60,002 nucleotides of DNA from Deltaproteobacteria bacterium (GCA_005879605.1 VBKE01000007.1:11302-71303), one strand, 5' to 3'. Counted from the first letter of the stretch, positions 1-9,405 are shown. The notes: a model not told the origin generated them from the sequence alone. Program-made: numbers and translations.

Positions 1-288
1 CACCAACATTTCGGCACTCATCCTGAAGGGCTGCGTCTGCTCGTCTTCGACGGTCCCTACGGACCAGGCTTCCGTCGCCGTGGAGCGCCCGGTGATGATG
101 CCGCCGACGTGGGAGCCATCGATACGCGGGAAGGGGGCAACGCGGTCTCCTATGTGGATGAGGACCCGCACATCCGAAAGACGTACGAAGCGGCTCTGGC
201 AGCTGAGGGAATGACTAGCGGTATGCCGGCATGGGTCTACACGCAACGAATCCCTCCCAGCGGCGAGTCGGAGCCGGGAGGAGTGTAG
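1..288 (+). CDS. C-terminal part of an unidentified protein, possibly cupin-like
   Basis: Frame 1 is open from the window edge to a TAG at 286-288, giving about 95 residues; the start lies outside the window. The visible part begins with a His-rich stretch (HQHFGTHPEG) followed by an acidic and glycine-rich tail. An HQHF motif followed by a hydrophobic strand resembles the last metal-binding turn of some cupin dioxygenase-like proteins, but this is only a resemblance. It is followed 55 bp later by a strong rho-independent terminator, which supports a real transcription unit ending here. Function is not assigned. Confidence 0.5.
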   Translation, partial: HQHFGTHPEGLRLLVFDGPYGPGFRRRGAPGDDAADVGAIDTREGGNAVSYVDEDPHIRKTYEAALAAEGMTSGMPAWVYTQRIPPSGESEPGGV

Positions 289-342
289 AGCCAAATATTA
301 AGGTCGCTGTATGGAACGATAAGAGTCCGCCGATTTAATTGA

Positions 343-380
343 AAGGCCCGATCTGGAAACAGGTGGGCCTTTTTTATTTT
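343..380 (+). terminator. Rho-independent terminator after the first gene
   Basis: The stem aaggccc (343-349) pairs with gggcctt (365-371) and runs into a T-rich tail. It lies downstream of the clipped gene and before the flavoprotein gene. Confidence 0.85.
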
Positions 381-532
381 CGGCTCTCGACCTTGGTTTG
401 GGATGAGATAAGATCAGACCTGAACTAAGCTCAGCGAAGACGACTGGAGATTCGACCCATTGGAGTCATGGCTGTTTATAAAGAGAGGCAGAAGATTTCA
501 AATGAAAAATTGAGGCGAGAGGGGGAAATCTC

Positions 533-1912
533 ATGACCGTACGATTCGACGCGATCATCATTGGCACCGGCCAAGCCGGCCCGGCTTTGGCTGCACGCCT
601 CTCAGACTCGGGTATGAAGGTGGCTATCATAGAACGCAAGCTATTCGGCGGTACCTGCGTGAACACGGGCTGCGTTCCAACCAAGACGTTGGTGGCAAGC
701 GCCTATGCCGCGCATTTGGCGCGGCGCGCGGCGGAGTACGGCGTCGCGATCGCTGGAGCGGTCAACGTCGATATGAAACGGGTCAAAGCCCGCAAAGACG
801 AAATCTCGGGCCATTTTAATAAAGGCGTGGAAAATTGGATGCAAGGGCTTGCCCATGGCACCATTTATCGGGGCCACGCGCGCTTTGAGAGCCCGCGGAC
901 GGTGCGCGTGAACGGGGAGTTATTAGAGGCCGATAAGATTTTCATCAACGCGGGCGGACGAGCGCTCGTGCCGCCGATGCCCGGCCTGGATCAGGTGCCC
1001 TATCTCACCAACTCGACCATGATGGGGGTGGATTTTTTGCCGGAACATCTGATCATTATCGGTGGCAGCTACATCGGCCTGGAGTTCGGCCAAATGTACC
1101 GCCGCTTTGGATCCAACGTCACCATCGTTGAGAAAGGCCCTCGCCTCATCGCGCGCGAGGATGAAGATATTTCCAAGGCAATACAGGAGATCCTCGAAAG
1201 AGAAGGCATCCTGCTCCGCTTGAACGCGGAATGCATGACCGCGCATAAGGAAGGCGACCGCATCGCTGTCGGCCTGGACTGTGCCGATGCGAGCCGGCAG
1301 GTGGTCGGATCTCACTTGTTGCTTGCAGTCGGACGCGTGCCGAACACCGGCGACTTGGGACTGGACAAAGCCGGCGTGGAAACCGATAAATCCGGCTATA
1401 TCAAGGTGGACGATCAGCTGCGCACCAATGTTCCGGGCATCTGGGCGCTGGGTGATTGCAATGGCAAAGGCGCGTTTACCCATACTTCATATAACGATTT
1501 CGAGATCGTCGCCGCCAATCTTCTCGACCATAACCGGCGTAGAGTTTCAGACCGCATCATGACCTACGCGCTGTTCATCGATCCGCCGCTCGGTCGCGCC
1601 GGCATGACCGAAGCCCAAGTAAAGGCATCCGGGCGCAAGGCGTTGGTCGCCACTCGGCCGATGACGCGCGTGGCGCGCGCGGTGGAAAAGGGAGAGACCC
1701 AAGGTTTCATGAAGGTGATTGTCGATGCGGAGACCAAGGGGATCCTCGGCGCGGCGATCCTGGGCGTGACCGGCGACGAAGTGATTCACACCTTGCTCGA
1801 CGTTATGTACGCCAAAGCGCCTTATACGATCGTTAGCCGCGCGATGCACATTCACCCCACCGTGTCCGAGCTACTGCCGACCTTGCTTCAAGGATTGCAG
1901 CCGCTTGCATAA
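533..1912 (+). CDS. FAD-dependent pyridine nucleotide-disulfide oxidoreductase (mercuric-reductase-like, class I)
   Basis: A 459-residue flavoprotein that should move electrons from NAD(P)H through FAD to a redox-active disulfide. Visible motifs: an FAD dinucleotide fold GTGQAG at 11-16; the redox-active pair C42/C47 in GGTCVNTGC; a second NAD(P)H fold near residues 175-185; the second FAD motif ending in ALGDC near 305-315; and the C-terminal HIHPTVSE (439-446), whose His and Glu usually form the catalytic dyad across the dimer. It lacks the vicinal cysteines that bind Hg(II) at the C-terminus of true MerA, and there is no N-terminal HMA domain or mer gene nearby, so mercury reduction is unlikely. 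The ATG follows a purine-rich GAGAGGGGG element. Substrate unknown. Confidence 0.9.
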   Translation: MTVRFDAIIIGTGQAGPALAARLSDSGMKVAIIERKLFGGTCVNTGCVPTKTLVASAYAAHLARRAAEYGVAIAGAVNVDMKRVKARKDEISGHFNKGVENWMQGLAHGTIYRGHARFESPRTVRVNGELLEADKIFINAGGRALVPPMPGLDQVPYLTNSTMMGVDFLPEHLIIIGGSYIGLEFGQMYRRFGSNVTIVEKGPRLIAREDEDISKAIQEILEREGILLRLNAECMTAHKEGDRIAVGLDCADASRQVVGSHLLLAVGRVPNTGDLGLDKAGVETDKSGYIKVDDQLRTNVPGIWALGDCNGKGAFTHTSYNDFEIVAANLLDHNRRRVSDRIMTYALFIDPPLGRAGMTEAQVKASGRKALVATRPMTRVARAVEKGETQGFMKVIVDAETKGILGAAILGVTGDEVIHTLLDVMYAKAPYTIVSRAMHIHPTVSELLPTLLQGLQPLA

Positions 1913-2007
1913 GGCAGACAAGAGTTCATGTCGGTTTTCCTTCGTGGGGCTCTCGCTGTGATGTCTTTCGGCAGAGCTGAGGATTTCCCTTAGAGGAGGA
2001 GGCAAAG

Positions 2008-2997
2008 ATGTTTAGCGCTGCGCGTCATGTCTTCATAGTTCTCGCATTCGCTTGTCTAACACCAGCGGCGGCGCGGGCGGAACGAATCAGGACTTCTATT
2101 CCCGGCTTGAATCTAAATTATTTATCCGTGTTGACAGCGGGCGCCAAAGGATTTTTTAAGGACGAAGGCTTGGAAAATGAAACTATTGTTATCGGCGGTC
2201 CGGCGGGGATCGCGGCGCTGGTGAGCGGCGATGTTGATTTCAGCGGCGCGGGAGGCAGCGGTTTGCGGGCGGCCGCTAAAGGCGCGGCGCTGAAGGCGAT
2301 CATGTATCAGACTGAGAAACCGACCTGGTATCTGGTCGTTCACCCCAGCATTACTCAGGTTTCGGACCTCAAAGGAAAAAAAATCGGCGTTTCACTTATT
2401 GGCGATAGCGAGGATCGATTCACGACACTGTTTGTCGAACGCGGAGGGCTGTCCGCCAAAGATGTGACAAAAATATCCCTGGGCACGAGCCCGGGCGACA
2501 GAATCTTAGCGATAAAGAGCGGCGGGGTATCTGCCGTCGTGTTGGACCCCGCGGCAACCGTTATGGCGGAACGAGAAGGATTGCGGAGCTTGGCCTACTT
2601 GGGCGATATGTTTCCGTTGCCGTTTCAAGGATACGTGACCACCCATCAAAAGATTGCGGAAAATCCCGCACAGGTCAAAAGCTGGATCAGGGCCATGGTC
2701 CGCTCGCTCATATTCTTGCGGGAGCGGCCTGAAGAGGCGGCCGAAATAGCCGTGAAACACTTGCGCTTTAGAAATATCACCAGACCCATGTTGATCGATG
2801 CGATTAAGAGCTATGTTCGTGCCTTTCCTCAAGGCATTCCCGGGATGCCCTCGCCGGAAGGGATTAAAAACATTCTCGAATACGAAGTCAGACTGCCGAT
2901 GAAAATGGACGAGTCGATCCCCGCTGAGAAGTTCCTGGACCTTCGATGGGTTCAAGAGATCAAAAAAGAATTTGAGCAAAAAAACGCGAGCAAGTAG
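2008..2997 (+). CDS. ABC transporter substrate-binding protein, NMT1/TauA-SsuA type
   Basis: A 329-residue periplasmic binding protein. Residues 1-24 are a signal peptide (hydrophobic core, cleavage near AARA|E). The mature start and the GFFKDEGL segment followed by a GDVDF segment are typical of NMT1/THI5-like or SsuA/TauA proteins that bind sulfonates, pyrimidine precursors or small aromatics. A strong Shine-Dalgarno (GAGGAGG) precedes the ATG. No permease or ATPase gene adjoins it, so the ligand and partner transporter cannot be named. A second protein of the same type lies at 12525-13514. Confidence 0.9.
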   Translation: MFSAARHVFIVLAFACLTPAAARAERIRTSIPGLNLNYLSVLTAGAKGFFKDEGLENETIVIGGPAGIAALVSGDVDFSGAGGSGLRAAAKGAALKAIMYQTEKPTWYLVVHPSITQVSDLKGKKIGVSLIGDSEDRFTTLFVERGGLSAKDVTKISLGTSPGDRILAIKSGGVSAVVLDPAATVMAEREGLRSLAYLGDMFPLPFQGYVTTHQKIAENPAQVKSWIRAMVRSLIFLRERPEEAAEIAVKHLRFRNITRPMLIDAIKSYVRAFPQGIPGMPSPEGIKNILEYEVRLPMKMDESIPAEKFLDLRWVQEIKKEFEQKNASK

Positions 2998-3311
2998 CGG
3001 CATTCGTCCGACAGCGTTTACTGCCCTGTAAAATCCACATGTGCGCTCGAAAGCGTTGAATGTCAAAATAAACAATTGATTCCGCTTCGCTGTTTTCCTT
3101 CACGTTGAAATTCGTTCCCGATTGAAACGAGTAAAATTTTCACACCTATTTACTTTTTGACTCATCTATTGTCGTAGATTTGCTACACTCACCCTGCGCA
3201 TCAATCTTTTTTATTGGCACGATCATTGCTCTTTTCATATTAGCAGACGGTTTCACAATTCCACGAATTCTCGGAAGCCGCATTGTTTTCGCAAGCAGAA
3301 AGGAGAAGGAA

Positions 3312-3458
3312 ATGGAAAAGATTAAAAGGAAAAACGGTTTATTGGGAACTGTGTTAGCCGCAGTCATGGGAATATTGGTCACTAGTGCCGTGGTTACAAC
3401 CGCGAGCGGGTGCGTTGTCTGCCGTGACTGTGGTCCCAATCGGCACTTCCGTCATTAA
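3312..3458 (+). CDS. Small lipoprotein-like or signal-anchored peptide, unknown function
   Basis: A 48-residue peptide beginning MEKIKRKNG, with a basic N-terminus, one hydrophobic segment (about 9-28) and then TTASGC followed by a short Cys-rich tail ending in HFRH. The cysteine after the hydrophobic stretch could be a lipobox cysteine, though the -3 residue (Ala) is not ideal. The start is chosen because AAAGGAGAAGGAA lies directly upstream. The frame is open further upstream, but that part has no ribosome site. A strong terminator follows at 3513. It looks like a free-standing small envelope protein. Confidence 0.6.
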   Translation: MEKIKRKNGLLGTVLAAVMGILVTSAVVTTASGCVVCRDCGPNRHFRH

Positions 3459-3512
3459 CGATAGAGGTATGATGTCGCCGTAGAGCGATAAGTGACAGCG
3501 GAATTAGATTAA

Positions 3513-3550
3513 CAAGGCCCGACTTGTAAAAGGTCGGGCCTTGTTGTTTG
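3513..3550 (+). terminator. Rho-independent terminator after the small peptide gene
   Basis: An 11-bp stem, caaggcccgac (3513-3523) with gtcgggccttg (3533-3543), is followed by a T-rich tract. Its core resembles the terminators at 343 and 10107. Confidence 0.85.
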
Positions 3551-3613
3551 TGCGATGGAGGTGATAGGTAAAGTGCAAACTGATTTGCACTGCGAAGCAA
3601 AAGGAAATCCAAG

Positions 3614-4759
3614 TTGACGATGCCGCCAGATCTCAATTCGCTGCGTGTCGACCAAATCGGAAGCTTGCTTCGCCCCGCTAAGCTGAAGGAAATTTTTGCC
3701 AAATTTGGGCGAGGCGAAGCGAGCGATGAAGAGTTGCGCCGAGCGCAGGATGAAGCTATCCGGGACGTTGTTGCCAAGCAGGAAGCGCACAATCTCCCCG
3801 TCGTTACGGACGGAGAGTTTCGGCGGACGAGTTTCATGGAGAGTTTCTCGGTCGTCGCGGGCGTCGAGGAATGGCAAATGGGCGTCAAAACATATCACCA
3901 AGTCCTCGCGCGCAAGGACACGAATGAATCCTTATCGCACAAGGGACAGGATCCAATTCTCCTCAACCGGAAGCGAGTAACCGAACGTCTTCGACTGGTT
4001 CGTAACGGTTTGCTCGACGACTACCGATTTACGCAAAACCTCGCTCATCAGCCCGCTAAGGTGACGCTGATCGGGCCGGATCGAATTACGCAATGCTACG
4101 ACAGTGAGAGTTCACGTTCTGTCTATCCTACGGTTGATGAATTTCTTAGCGATGTAGTCTCCGTCGAACGCAAGATGATCGCCCAATTAGCCGACGGAGG
4201 TTGCCAGTATATAGGGATCGATGGTCCTGGATATACTGCCTATGTCGATGGCGCTTCCATCGATGCCATGCGTTCCAGAGGCGAAGATTCCAGGGCCAAC
4301 ATGGAGCGTTCCATCAAAGCGGACAACGAGGTTATCGCCAATTTCCCCGGCGTGACCTTTGGCATTCACATCTGTCGTGGCAACCGGCAAAGCATGTGGC
4401 ACCGTGAGGGTACCTACGACGCGATTGCCGAAAAGCTGTTTAACGGACTCAACCACCAGCGGCTTCTACTGGAATACGATACTGAACGGGCCGGGAGTTT
4501 CGAACCTTTGCGTTTTGTGCCAAAGGGCAAGATTGCAGTCCTCGGTCTTATCACGACCAAAGTTGGCCGCGTCGAGACCGTTGACGAGCTACGGCGAAGG
4601 ATCGACGAGGCCTCGCGCTACCTGCCCATTGAGCAACTGGCGCTCAGCCCCCAGTGTGGATTCGCTTCGAGCATCAGCGGAAACCTCCTCAGCGAAGACG
4701 AACAATTTCGCAAGTTCGACGTGATGCTGGAGACCGCGGCGAAGGTTTGGGAAGCATAG
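3614..4759 (+). CDS. MetE-like (cobalamin-independent methionine synthase C-terminal family) protein
   Basis: A 381-residue protein of the UROD/MetE-like barrel family. The N-terminal part contains DQIGSLLRP and a VVTDGEFRR segment characteristic of MetE C-terminal-like proteins. The zinc-site residues expected for thiol activation are visible as H252 and C254 (HICRGN), a glutamate near 287 (LEYD) and C348 (SPQCGF). This suggests a zinc-dependent methyl or alkyl transfer to a thiol. The length matches stand-alone members of the family rather than full MetE (about 750 residues), so homocysteine and methyltetrahydropteroyltriglutamate cannot be assumed as substrates. The start is TTG at 3614, spaced well from AAAAGGAAA; ATG at 3620 is the alternative. 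Confidence 0.85.
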   Translation: MTMPPDLNSLRVDQIGSLLRPAKLKEIFAKFGRGEASDEELRRAQDEAIRDVVAKQEAHNLPVVTDGEFRRTSFMESFSVVAGVEEWQMGVKTYHQVLARKDTNESLSHKGQDPILLNRKRVTERLRLVRNGLLDDYRFTQNLAHQPAKVTLIGPDRITQCYDSESSRSVYPTVDEFLSDVVSVERKMIAQLADGGCQYIGIDGPGYTAYVDGASIDAMRSRGEDSRANMERSIKADNEVIANFPGVTFGIHICRGNRQSMWHREGTYDAIAEKLFNGLNHQRLLLEYDTERAGSFEPLRFVPKGKIAVLGLITTKVGRVETVDELRRRIDEASRYLPIEQLALSPQCGFASSISGNLLSEDEQFRKFDVMLETAAKVWEA

Positions 4760-5071
4760 CGGCTATCTTGCGCCGCGATCTCGCATTAGCCTAGCCTGGA
4801 ATATGCACTCGTGACAGCGATCGAGGCGCGAGCCCGCCAGAGCGAAGGCAATGAGCCTGCGCCTTGGAGCGGCCTGCAAACTGAGTTACTGGAGCAAATG
4901 CCTGGGAAAAAATGCGAGCGCCGAGCCAAGCACCAAAGACGGATTGAGGCTGTTCGTCTCTATGCCTTCACTCCTCCAGGCTCATCCCTCGATTGACACA
5001 GTGTCGTAGTTTTTCCCTCTGACCATGAATAATGCGGGCTAGCAGCCGGACCGACTCGATACTCGTTGGGA

Positions 5072-5548
5072 CTAACGACGGAACCCATCGCGGTCGCCGG
5101 CCTCGCGCATCGACCAGGCTGATTTTTGGTAAGCGCAAAATCGTCGATCGGCGTCTACCCGTCGTCGCGTACCCTCAAGATCCACAATGACGTCGAAACA
5201 GTGTTCCCGTCCGCGAAATCGATAGCCTTCCACCGGTTGGACCTCAATCTCATTGATGCCCGGGCGCAGATTGTAATGTCGCTCTTGACCGACAAGATCG
5301 TTGCCTTCACGGACCGAAATTTCAGTCTCGCATTCACGATTCCCATCCAGCCGAATTCGCACTTTCCAGAGTCTAATCCGTTGTCCCTCGACCATCGGGT
5401 CGGGCGATAGATCGAGATCCTGAATTCTTAGCCGATCACCTCCACGGCATGCATTGCGGCCCCGTTCGGCACTCATCCCGTCCAAAGGCAGTCCGATCAG
5501 CATCATACCTAGGAATCCCATTAGCAATGTCGTTCTGAAGATATGCAT
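5072..5548 (-). CDS. Secreted hypothetical protein with signal peptide
   Basis: About 158 residues, beginning MHIFRTTLLMGFLG. The first 27 residues form a signal peptide ending near MSA|ERG. The mature part is polar and Arg-rich with several cysteines, and looks like a small beta-sandwich (for example a periplasmic CARDB-like fold), but I recognise no family. The ATG at 5548 is preferred over TTG at 5554: the AGGAGG at 5555-5560 is 6 bp from the ATG but abuts the TTG. It stands alone between plus-strand genes. Confidence 0.7.
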   Translation of the reverse strand: MHIFRTTLLMGFLGMMLIGLPLDGMSAERGRNACRGGDRLRIQDLDLSPDPMVEGQRIRLWKVRIRLDGNRECETEISVREGNDLVGQERHYNLRPGINEIEVQPVEGYRFRGREHCFDVIVDLEGTRRRVDADRRFCAYQKSAWSMREAGDRDGFRR

Positions 5549-5656
5549 AATCAACCTCCTCTGAGAAATTGTCTGGTGATTAGACGGAATAGGACAATAT
5601 CACATGTGACCCCTGGCGTCTTTGAAATTTTATCCCTTACAGACGGAGGCTTGTCT

Positions 5657-5696
5657 TAAAAAACAGACACTCACCGGCCAGTGTCTCATTTTTTCA
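5657..5696. terminator. Bidirectional terminator-like hairpin
   Basis: The stem agacact (5665-5671) pairs with agtgtct (5680-5686). It is flanked by an A-run on the left and a T-run on the right, so it could stop transcription in either direction. Confidence 0.6.
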
Positions 5697-5710
5697 ACAC
5701 TGAAGCTCAT

Positions 5711-5770
5711 GAAATCCAGCTATTCTAGTGCATTTGAGGTAAAATCTAGCTATTCTAGTGGATTTGAGGT
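5711..5770 (+). repeat. Two-copy 30-bp tandem repeat
   Basis: Bases 5711-5740 and 5741-5770 are near-identical 30-bp units (three differences) sharing agctattctagtg and atttgaggt. They lie 120 bp upstream of the first glycosyltransferase. Confidence 0.85.
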
Positions 5771-5889
5771 AGGCATGATCGTTGCTCGCCAAGCAATCGT
5801 TACTTCCTGGGCAACGTCCGGCGACGCCGAGAAAACTCATCAGCCGGGAGGTACTCTCATCGGATCGATATCGCCGACCTAGGTGTCAG

Positions 5890-7089
5890 ATGAAAATCGC
5901 ATTGGCCCACAAGCGATTGGAGCTTCGCGGCGGAGCCGAACGCGTACTATACCTGACCGCAGAAGGGCTGCGAGACCGCGGGCACGAAGTACACCTCTTT
6001 TGTCAGAGGTTTCGCATTCCTCCTCCTTTAGGTGTTTTCGGGCATTGCGTTCCGGGATTCACCTGGCCGCGGACGGCGCGTCTTTTAACATTCGCTTTTT
6101 TGGCTCCACGAATGATCGCCAAATACGATTGCGACGTCGTTATGAGCTTTGATCGCCTGGTTAAGCAGGATATTTTTCGCAGCGGCGGGGGACCTCATAA
6201 GATTTTCTTGAAAAAGATGATGAAGAACGGAGGCATCTGGAAGGCGCTTTGGTATTACATCAGCACCTACCATCGTCTCGCGCTGCTCATTGAAAAGCGG
6301 CAACTACGCTCACAGGCCAGCCGGAAAATAATCGCCGTCTGCGAGCAGGCGAAGCGAGAGATCATCGACGCCTACGGGACTTCCGAGGAGAAAGTCCTGG
6401 TTGTTCACAATGGCGTGGATCACGAACGCTTTCATCCGCGTCTTCGCTCTGATCGAGGCGAGCACATGCGTCGTGAATTGGGTATACCTGCCAACCATCG
6501 GGTCGTTCTCTTTCTCGGAACCGGGTTTCGGCGTAAAGGACTGGGGCGCTTGCTTCGTTTATGGGACCGCGGCGAACTGGCGGGGATACATCTTGTGGTT
6601 GTCGGAAATGACGCCAAGCTCTTGCACTATCGAAAACAATGGAGCAACAAACAAAACGTAATTTTTGTCGGACCGCAAACCAATGTCGAAGACTATTATG
6701 CGGCGGCCGATTTGCTGGTTCTCCCGTCAATTCAAGAGGCGTTCGGCAACGTCGTTCTAGAAGCGTTAGCCTCGGGGCTGCCGGTGATTACCGTTCCTGG
6801 AGTCGGGGCAATGGATCGGGTTGACGGGGAACTCAAAGAGGGGATTCTGATCAACCCCGACGATCCCCAAGAACTCAAAACAAAAATCCTCCGCCTGCTG
6901 GATCCCATTCGGTGGCCCTCACTCTCTCTAAAAGCCCGGCAAATGGCAGAAAAGTACACCTGGACCGCTTACCTCGATCAAATCGAAGAGTCGCTTTACG
7001 ACTGTTGCAATGGGTCCGCGCGGTTGTCAGTTCGACCTAAAAGCCACTTTAGCCACATGGCCGCGGCTAAAGAGAGAAAGGCGCGGTAG
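5890..7089 (+). CDS. Glycosyltransferase family 4, WaaG/RfaG-like
   Basis: A 399-residue retaining glycosyltransferase, probably acting at the cytoplasmic face on lipopolysaccharide core or a related surface glycan. The start MKIALAHKR is chosen at 5890, where the family N-terminus begins and a GGTG element lies just upstream; the frame is open 36 codons earlier without a ribosome site. The region SFDRLVKQD followed by RSGGGPH matches the WaaG hallmark of an RxGGG loop. The C-terminal domain has the GT4 EX7E motif (EAFGNVVLE) preceded by LPSIQ. It is first in a three-gene glycosyltransferase run. Confidence 0.9.
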   Translation: MKIALAHKRLELRGGAERVLYLTAEGLRDRGHEVHLFCQRFRIPPPLGVFGHCVPGFTWPRTARLLTFAFLAPRMIAKYDCDVVMSFDRLVKQDIFRSGGGPHKIFLKKMMKNGGIWKALWYYISTYHRLALLIEKRQLRSQASRKIIAVCEQAKREIIDAYGTSEEKVLVVHNGVDHERFHPRLRSDRGEHMRRELGIPANHRVVLFLGTGFRRKGLGRLLRLWDRGELAGIHLVVVGNDAKLLHYRKQWSNKQNVIFVGPQTNVEDYYAAADLLVLPSIQEAFGNVVLEALASGLPVITVPGVGAMDRVDGELKEGILINPDDPQELKTKILRLLDPIRWPSLSLKARQMAEKYTWTAYLDQIEESLYDCCNGSARLSVRPKSHFSHMAAAKERKAR

Positions 7090-7098
7090 GAGCACGAT

Positions 7099-8016
7099 AT
7101 GAGCCCGCTCATCAGTATACTGATCGCGACAAAAGGTCGGCGAGATGAGCTGGAGCGGCTGTTGGACGGTTTGCGTCAACTCGACAGTCGAGAGAGCATC
7201 GGACACGAAGTCATCGTGGCCAACAATGCTGCCGACGAGTCGATCGCGAATGCGGTAGAAGAGTTGGTAAAGCGGCACGCGGAATCCGAGCCGGAGCGTT
7301 GGGTTCACGCGCGGGAGCCCATACCAGGAAAATCTCGCGCTTTGAACAGAGCTATTCATCTGGCTAGAGGAGAAATTCTCGGATTTCTAGACGACGATGT
7401 CGAGGTGACCCCTTCGTGGCTTCGAGCCATCGACGAGTTTTTTCGCCGTTATTCCTTTGACGTCATGCAAGGATCCATTCTCATACCGCCGGCCATGATA
7501 GATAATCCAGGGTTTCTGAAGCTGCTCAATCGATATCGAACGATTTGCTTCTACCAAAAACCGGGAATGGAAGTGAGAGAAATCGACAGCGTCAATGCCG
7601 CAAACATTGCCGTCAGACGGGAGTTGTTCTCACGCACCGGTCTTTTCGACGAGCGTATCGGACCCGGGCAGTCGGGCACGTCGATGGACGTAGAATTTGG
7701 CGAACGGGTGTTAAAAGTGGGCGGACATATTGGATACGAGCCTCGTTCCGTGGTCTATCATAACGTCGATTGGAGCCGGCTCACGGAACATTACTTTCGT
7801 CTGCGACATGAGATGCAAGGCAGGAGTCGCCTCATTTATAAGCAAAGCACGTTGCTCACTATTCTTCCAAATTTTTTGCGCGCGATGTGGGCCTTCGGTT
7901 GGTATTCGCTGTTGAACAATGAACGCAAGAAGTATCGGGCGAAAGGTCGGTACTTTCATTATCGCGCCATGATCCAGGCAAAAATGAATGCCGCAAGGAG
8001 CAAAATCATGGCTTGA
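7099..8016 (+). CDS. Glycosyltransferase family 2
   Basis: A 305-residue GT-A fold inverting glycosyltransferase. The N-terminus ISILIATKGR is the nucleotide-sugar strand. PGKSRALN precedes the metal-binding DDD at residues 98-100 (GFLDDDVEV), and a GPG-QSGTSMDVEF segment near 195 corresponds to the acceptor/catalytic ED-like region. The ATG lies 6 bp after AGGAG and 9 bp after the previous stop, so it is cotranscribed with the GT4 gene. A basic C-terminal segment with hydrophobic patches could bind membrane. Confidence 0.88.
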   Translation: MSPLISILIATKGRRDELERLLDGLRQLDSRESIGHEVIVANNAADESIANAVEELVKRHAESEPERWVHAREPIPGKSRALNRAIHLARGEILGFLDDDVEVTPSWLRAIDEFFRRYSFDVMQGSILIPPAMIDNPGFLKLLNRYRTICFYQKPGMEVREIDSVNAANIAVRRELFSRTGLFDERIGPGQSGTSMDVEFGERVLKVGGHIGYEPRSVVYHNVDWSRLTEHYFRLRHEMQGRSRLIYKQSTLLTILPNFLRAMWAFGWYSLLNNERKKYRAKGRYFHYRAMIQAKMNAARSKIMA

Positions 8017-8107
8017 CCAAAGGCTCTCGGCCAACGCCTGCTTTCTCCTGTAGGGTCGTCGTGCCGTCGATTTTGTTTGAGTCTAAGCCTTTTGTTGGAA
8101 ACGAATC

Positions 8108-9181
8108 ATGAATCGATTCCGCGTCATGTATATGCTCAAGAATTTTCCGCAAATGTCCGAGACCTACATCAAAACCGAAATCGAAGCTGTTCGTGAGCGA
8201 TGCGAGATTGCAGTGGTGGCAACAAAGAAGGCTAACCTGCCGGCAAAAAACCATGTCCCGTTTCGGCAGATTGAGGATCTTTCCGTGATCCGCGAACTTA
8301 TCAAAGAGTTCCGTCCGCACGTTCTCCATAGCCACTGGTTGCATTCAGCCAAGTTGCTCGGCAAGCTTGCAAGCAAGATAAACGTGCCGTTTACGGTCCG
8401 CGCGCATTCCTTTGATTCCATCTGGGTAAACAGGTCAACTTTCGATCGACTCCCGTTTTTCCATGCCTATCGTTTGCCGTCGCACATCCGCCGGGCCGTG
8501 TCGTATATCAATGGTGATCTGTGCTTGGGCATTCTCGCTTTTCCGTTCGCTCGCCCGCGCTTGGAAGAAGCCGGCATTCACAGTAAAAAAATTATTGATT
8601 GCTATCCGGTGGTGAACTTCCGGCATTTCTATAACACCTCACCTAATGGCGATGCCGTTATGAATGTGGGCGCTTGCATTCCGAAGAAGAACATGGGGGA
8701 TTTTATCGAATTAGCGAGCACAGCTCCGGAGATGCGGTTCAATCTCTACGCGCTGGGTTACAATGTGGAGCAGTTGCGAGAATACGCCATCGCCAGCCGA
8801 AGTCCCGTCAAGTTTGTGCCTCCTGTTGAGCTGGAGGAAATGCCCGCTGAATACAAAAAGCACCGATGGCTGGTCTACACGGCGGCCAAGAATGGAACCG
8901 TTGGTTGGCCGGTGTCGATCGCTGAAGCGCAGGCTGCGGGTGTGGGTGTCTGCATGGCAAACATTCGCGCCGATCTCCGTGAATACGTCGGCAACGCCGG
9001 CTTCTTGTATAACTCTGTGAGCGAGGCATTGGAGATCATCTCAAAGCCGTTTCCTGCGGAATTACGGGAAATGGGTTTTGAGCAAGCCAAGAAGTCCGAT
9101 GTCTTTGAACATCGGGCGCTTCTCTTTGATCTTTGGAAAAAAGCAAGTTCCTTTCCACGGCTTGACGACCAACGACCGTAA
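8108..9181 (+). CDS. Glycosyltransferase family 4 (group 1)
   Basis: A 357-residue protein with the GT-B N-terminal signature KNFPQMSETYI (about 10-21), a common start in exopolysaccharide and teichuronic-type GT4 enzymes. HVLHSHWLHSA marks the end of the first Rossmann domain. The C-terminal domain has NVGACIPKKN and a less canonical donor loop, GWPVSIAEAQAAG, in place of a strict EX7E. It is third in the run, 91 bp after the GT2 gene, with a weak GGAA ribosome site. The acceptor glycan is unknown. Confidence 0.85.
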   Translation: MNRFRVMYMLKNFPQMSETYIKTEIEAVRERCEIAVVATKKANLPAKNHVPFRQIEDLSVIRELIKEFRPHVLHSHWLHSAKLLGKLASKINVPFTVRAHSFDSIWVNRSTFDRLPFFHAYRLPSHIRRAVSYINGDLCLGILAFPFARPRLEEAGIHSKKIIDCYPVVNFRHFYNTSPNGDAVMNVGACIPKKNMGDFIELASTAPEMRFNLYALGYNVEQLREYAIASRSPVKFVPPVELEEMPAEYKKHRWLVYTAAKNGTVGWPVSIAEAQAAGVGVCMANIRADLREYVGNAGFLYNSVSEALEIISKPFPAELREMGFEQAKKSDVFEHRALLFDLWKKASSFPRLDDQRP

Positions 9182-9325
9182 TCACCCCGTAACCAAAAAT
9201 ACTGCTCGGAAAAGTGGACACTCTGAATCTGCTTTACACGACTCGGGAGTTCGTCCGGAATAGTCCGTAAGTCGCAAAGCATGATCTCTAATAGGGGAAC
9301 CAGACTGCCAATATCCGACTTTTAG

Positions 9326-9354
9326 TTGACACGTAGCAGACGATGCTTCACAAT
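9326..9354 (+). promoter_or_regulatory. Sigma70-type promoter for pal
   Basis: TTGACA at 9326-9331, a 17-bp spacer, then CACAAT at 9349-9354. It lies 52 bp upstream of the Pal start codon. Confidence 0.65.
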
Positions 9355-9405
9355 ACCCCGGCCTGCATAGGCTAGACGCAGAACAAAGTCGGAAAGGAGC
9401 TGACG

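Larger units (their letters stand above)
5549..5889. other. Intergenic region with hairpin and 30-bp duplication
   Basis: No credible gene before the ATG at 5890. The stretch holds a symmetric terminator-like hairpin (5660-5696) and a two-copy 30-bp tandem repeat (5711-5770), both listed separately. Confidence 0.6.

Noticed and set aside
923..1483. Long antisense frame inside the flavoprotein gene
   Set aside because: Lies wholly opposite a well-supported gene; typical shadow of GC-rich coding DNA.
533..1912. Calling the flavoprotein a mercuric reductase (MerA)
   Set aside because: No C-terminal vicinal cysteines, no HMA domain and no mer neighbours.
4811..4996. Open frame of 61 codons after the MetE-like gene
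   Set aside because: GTG start without ribosome site and no protein-like pattern.
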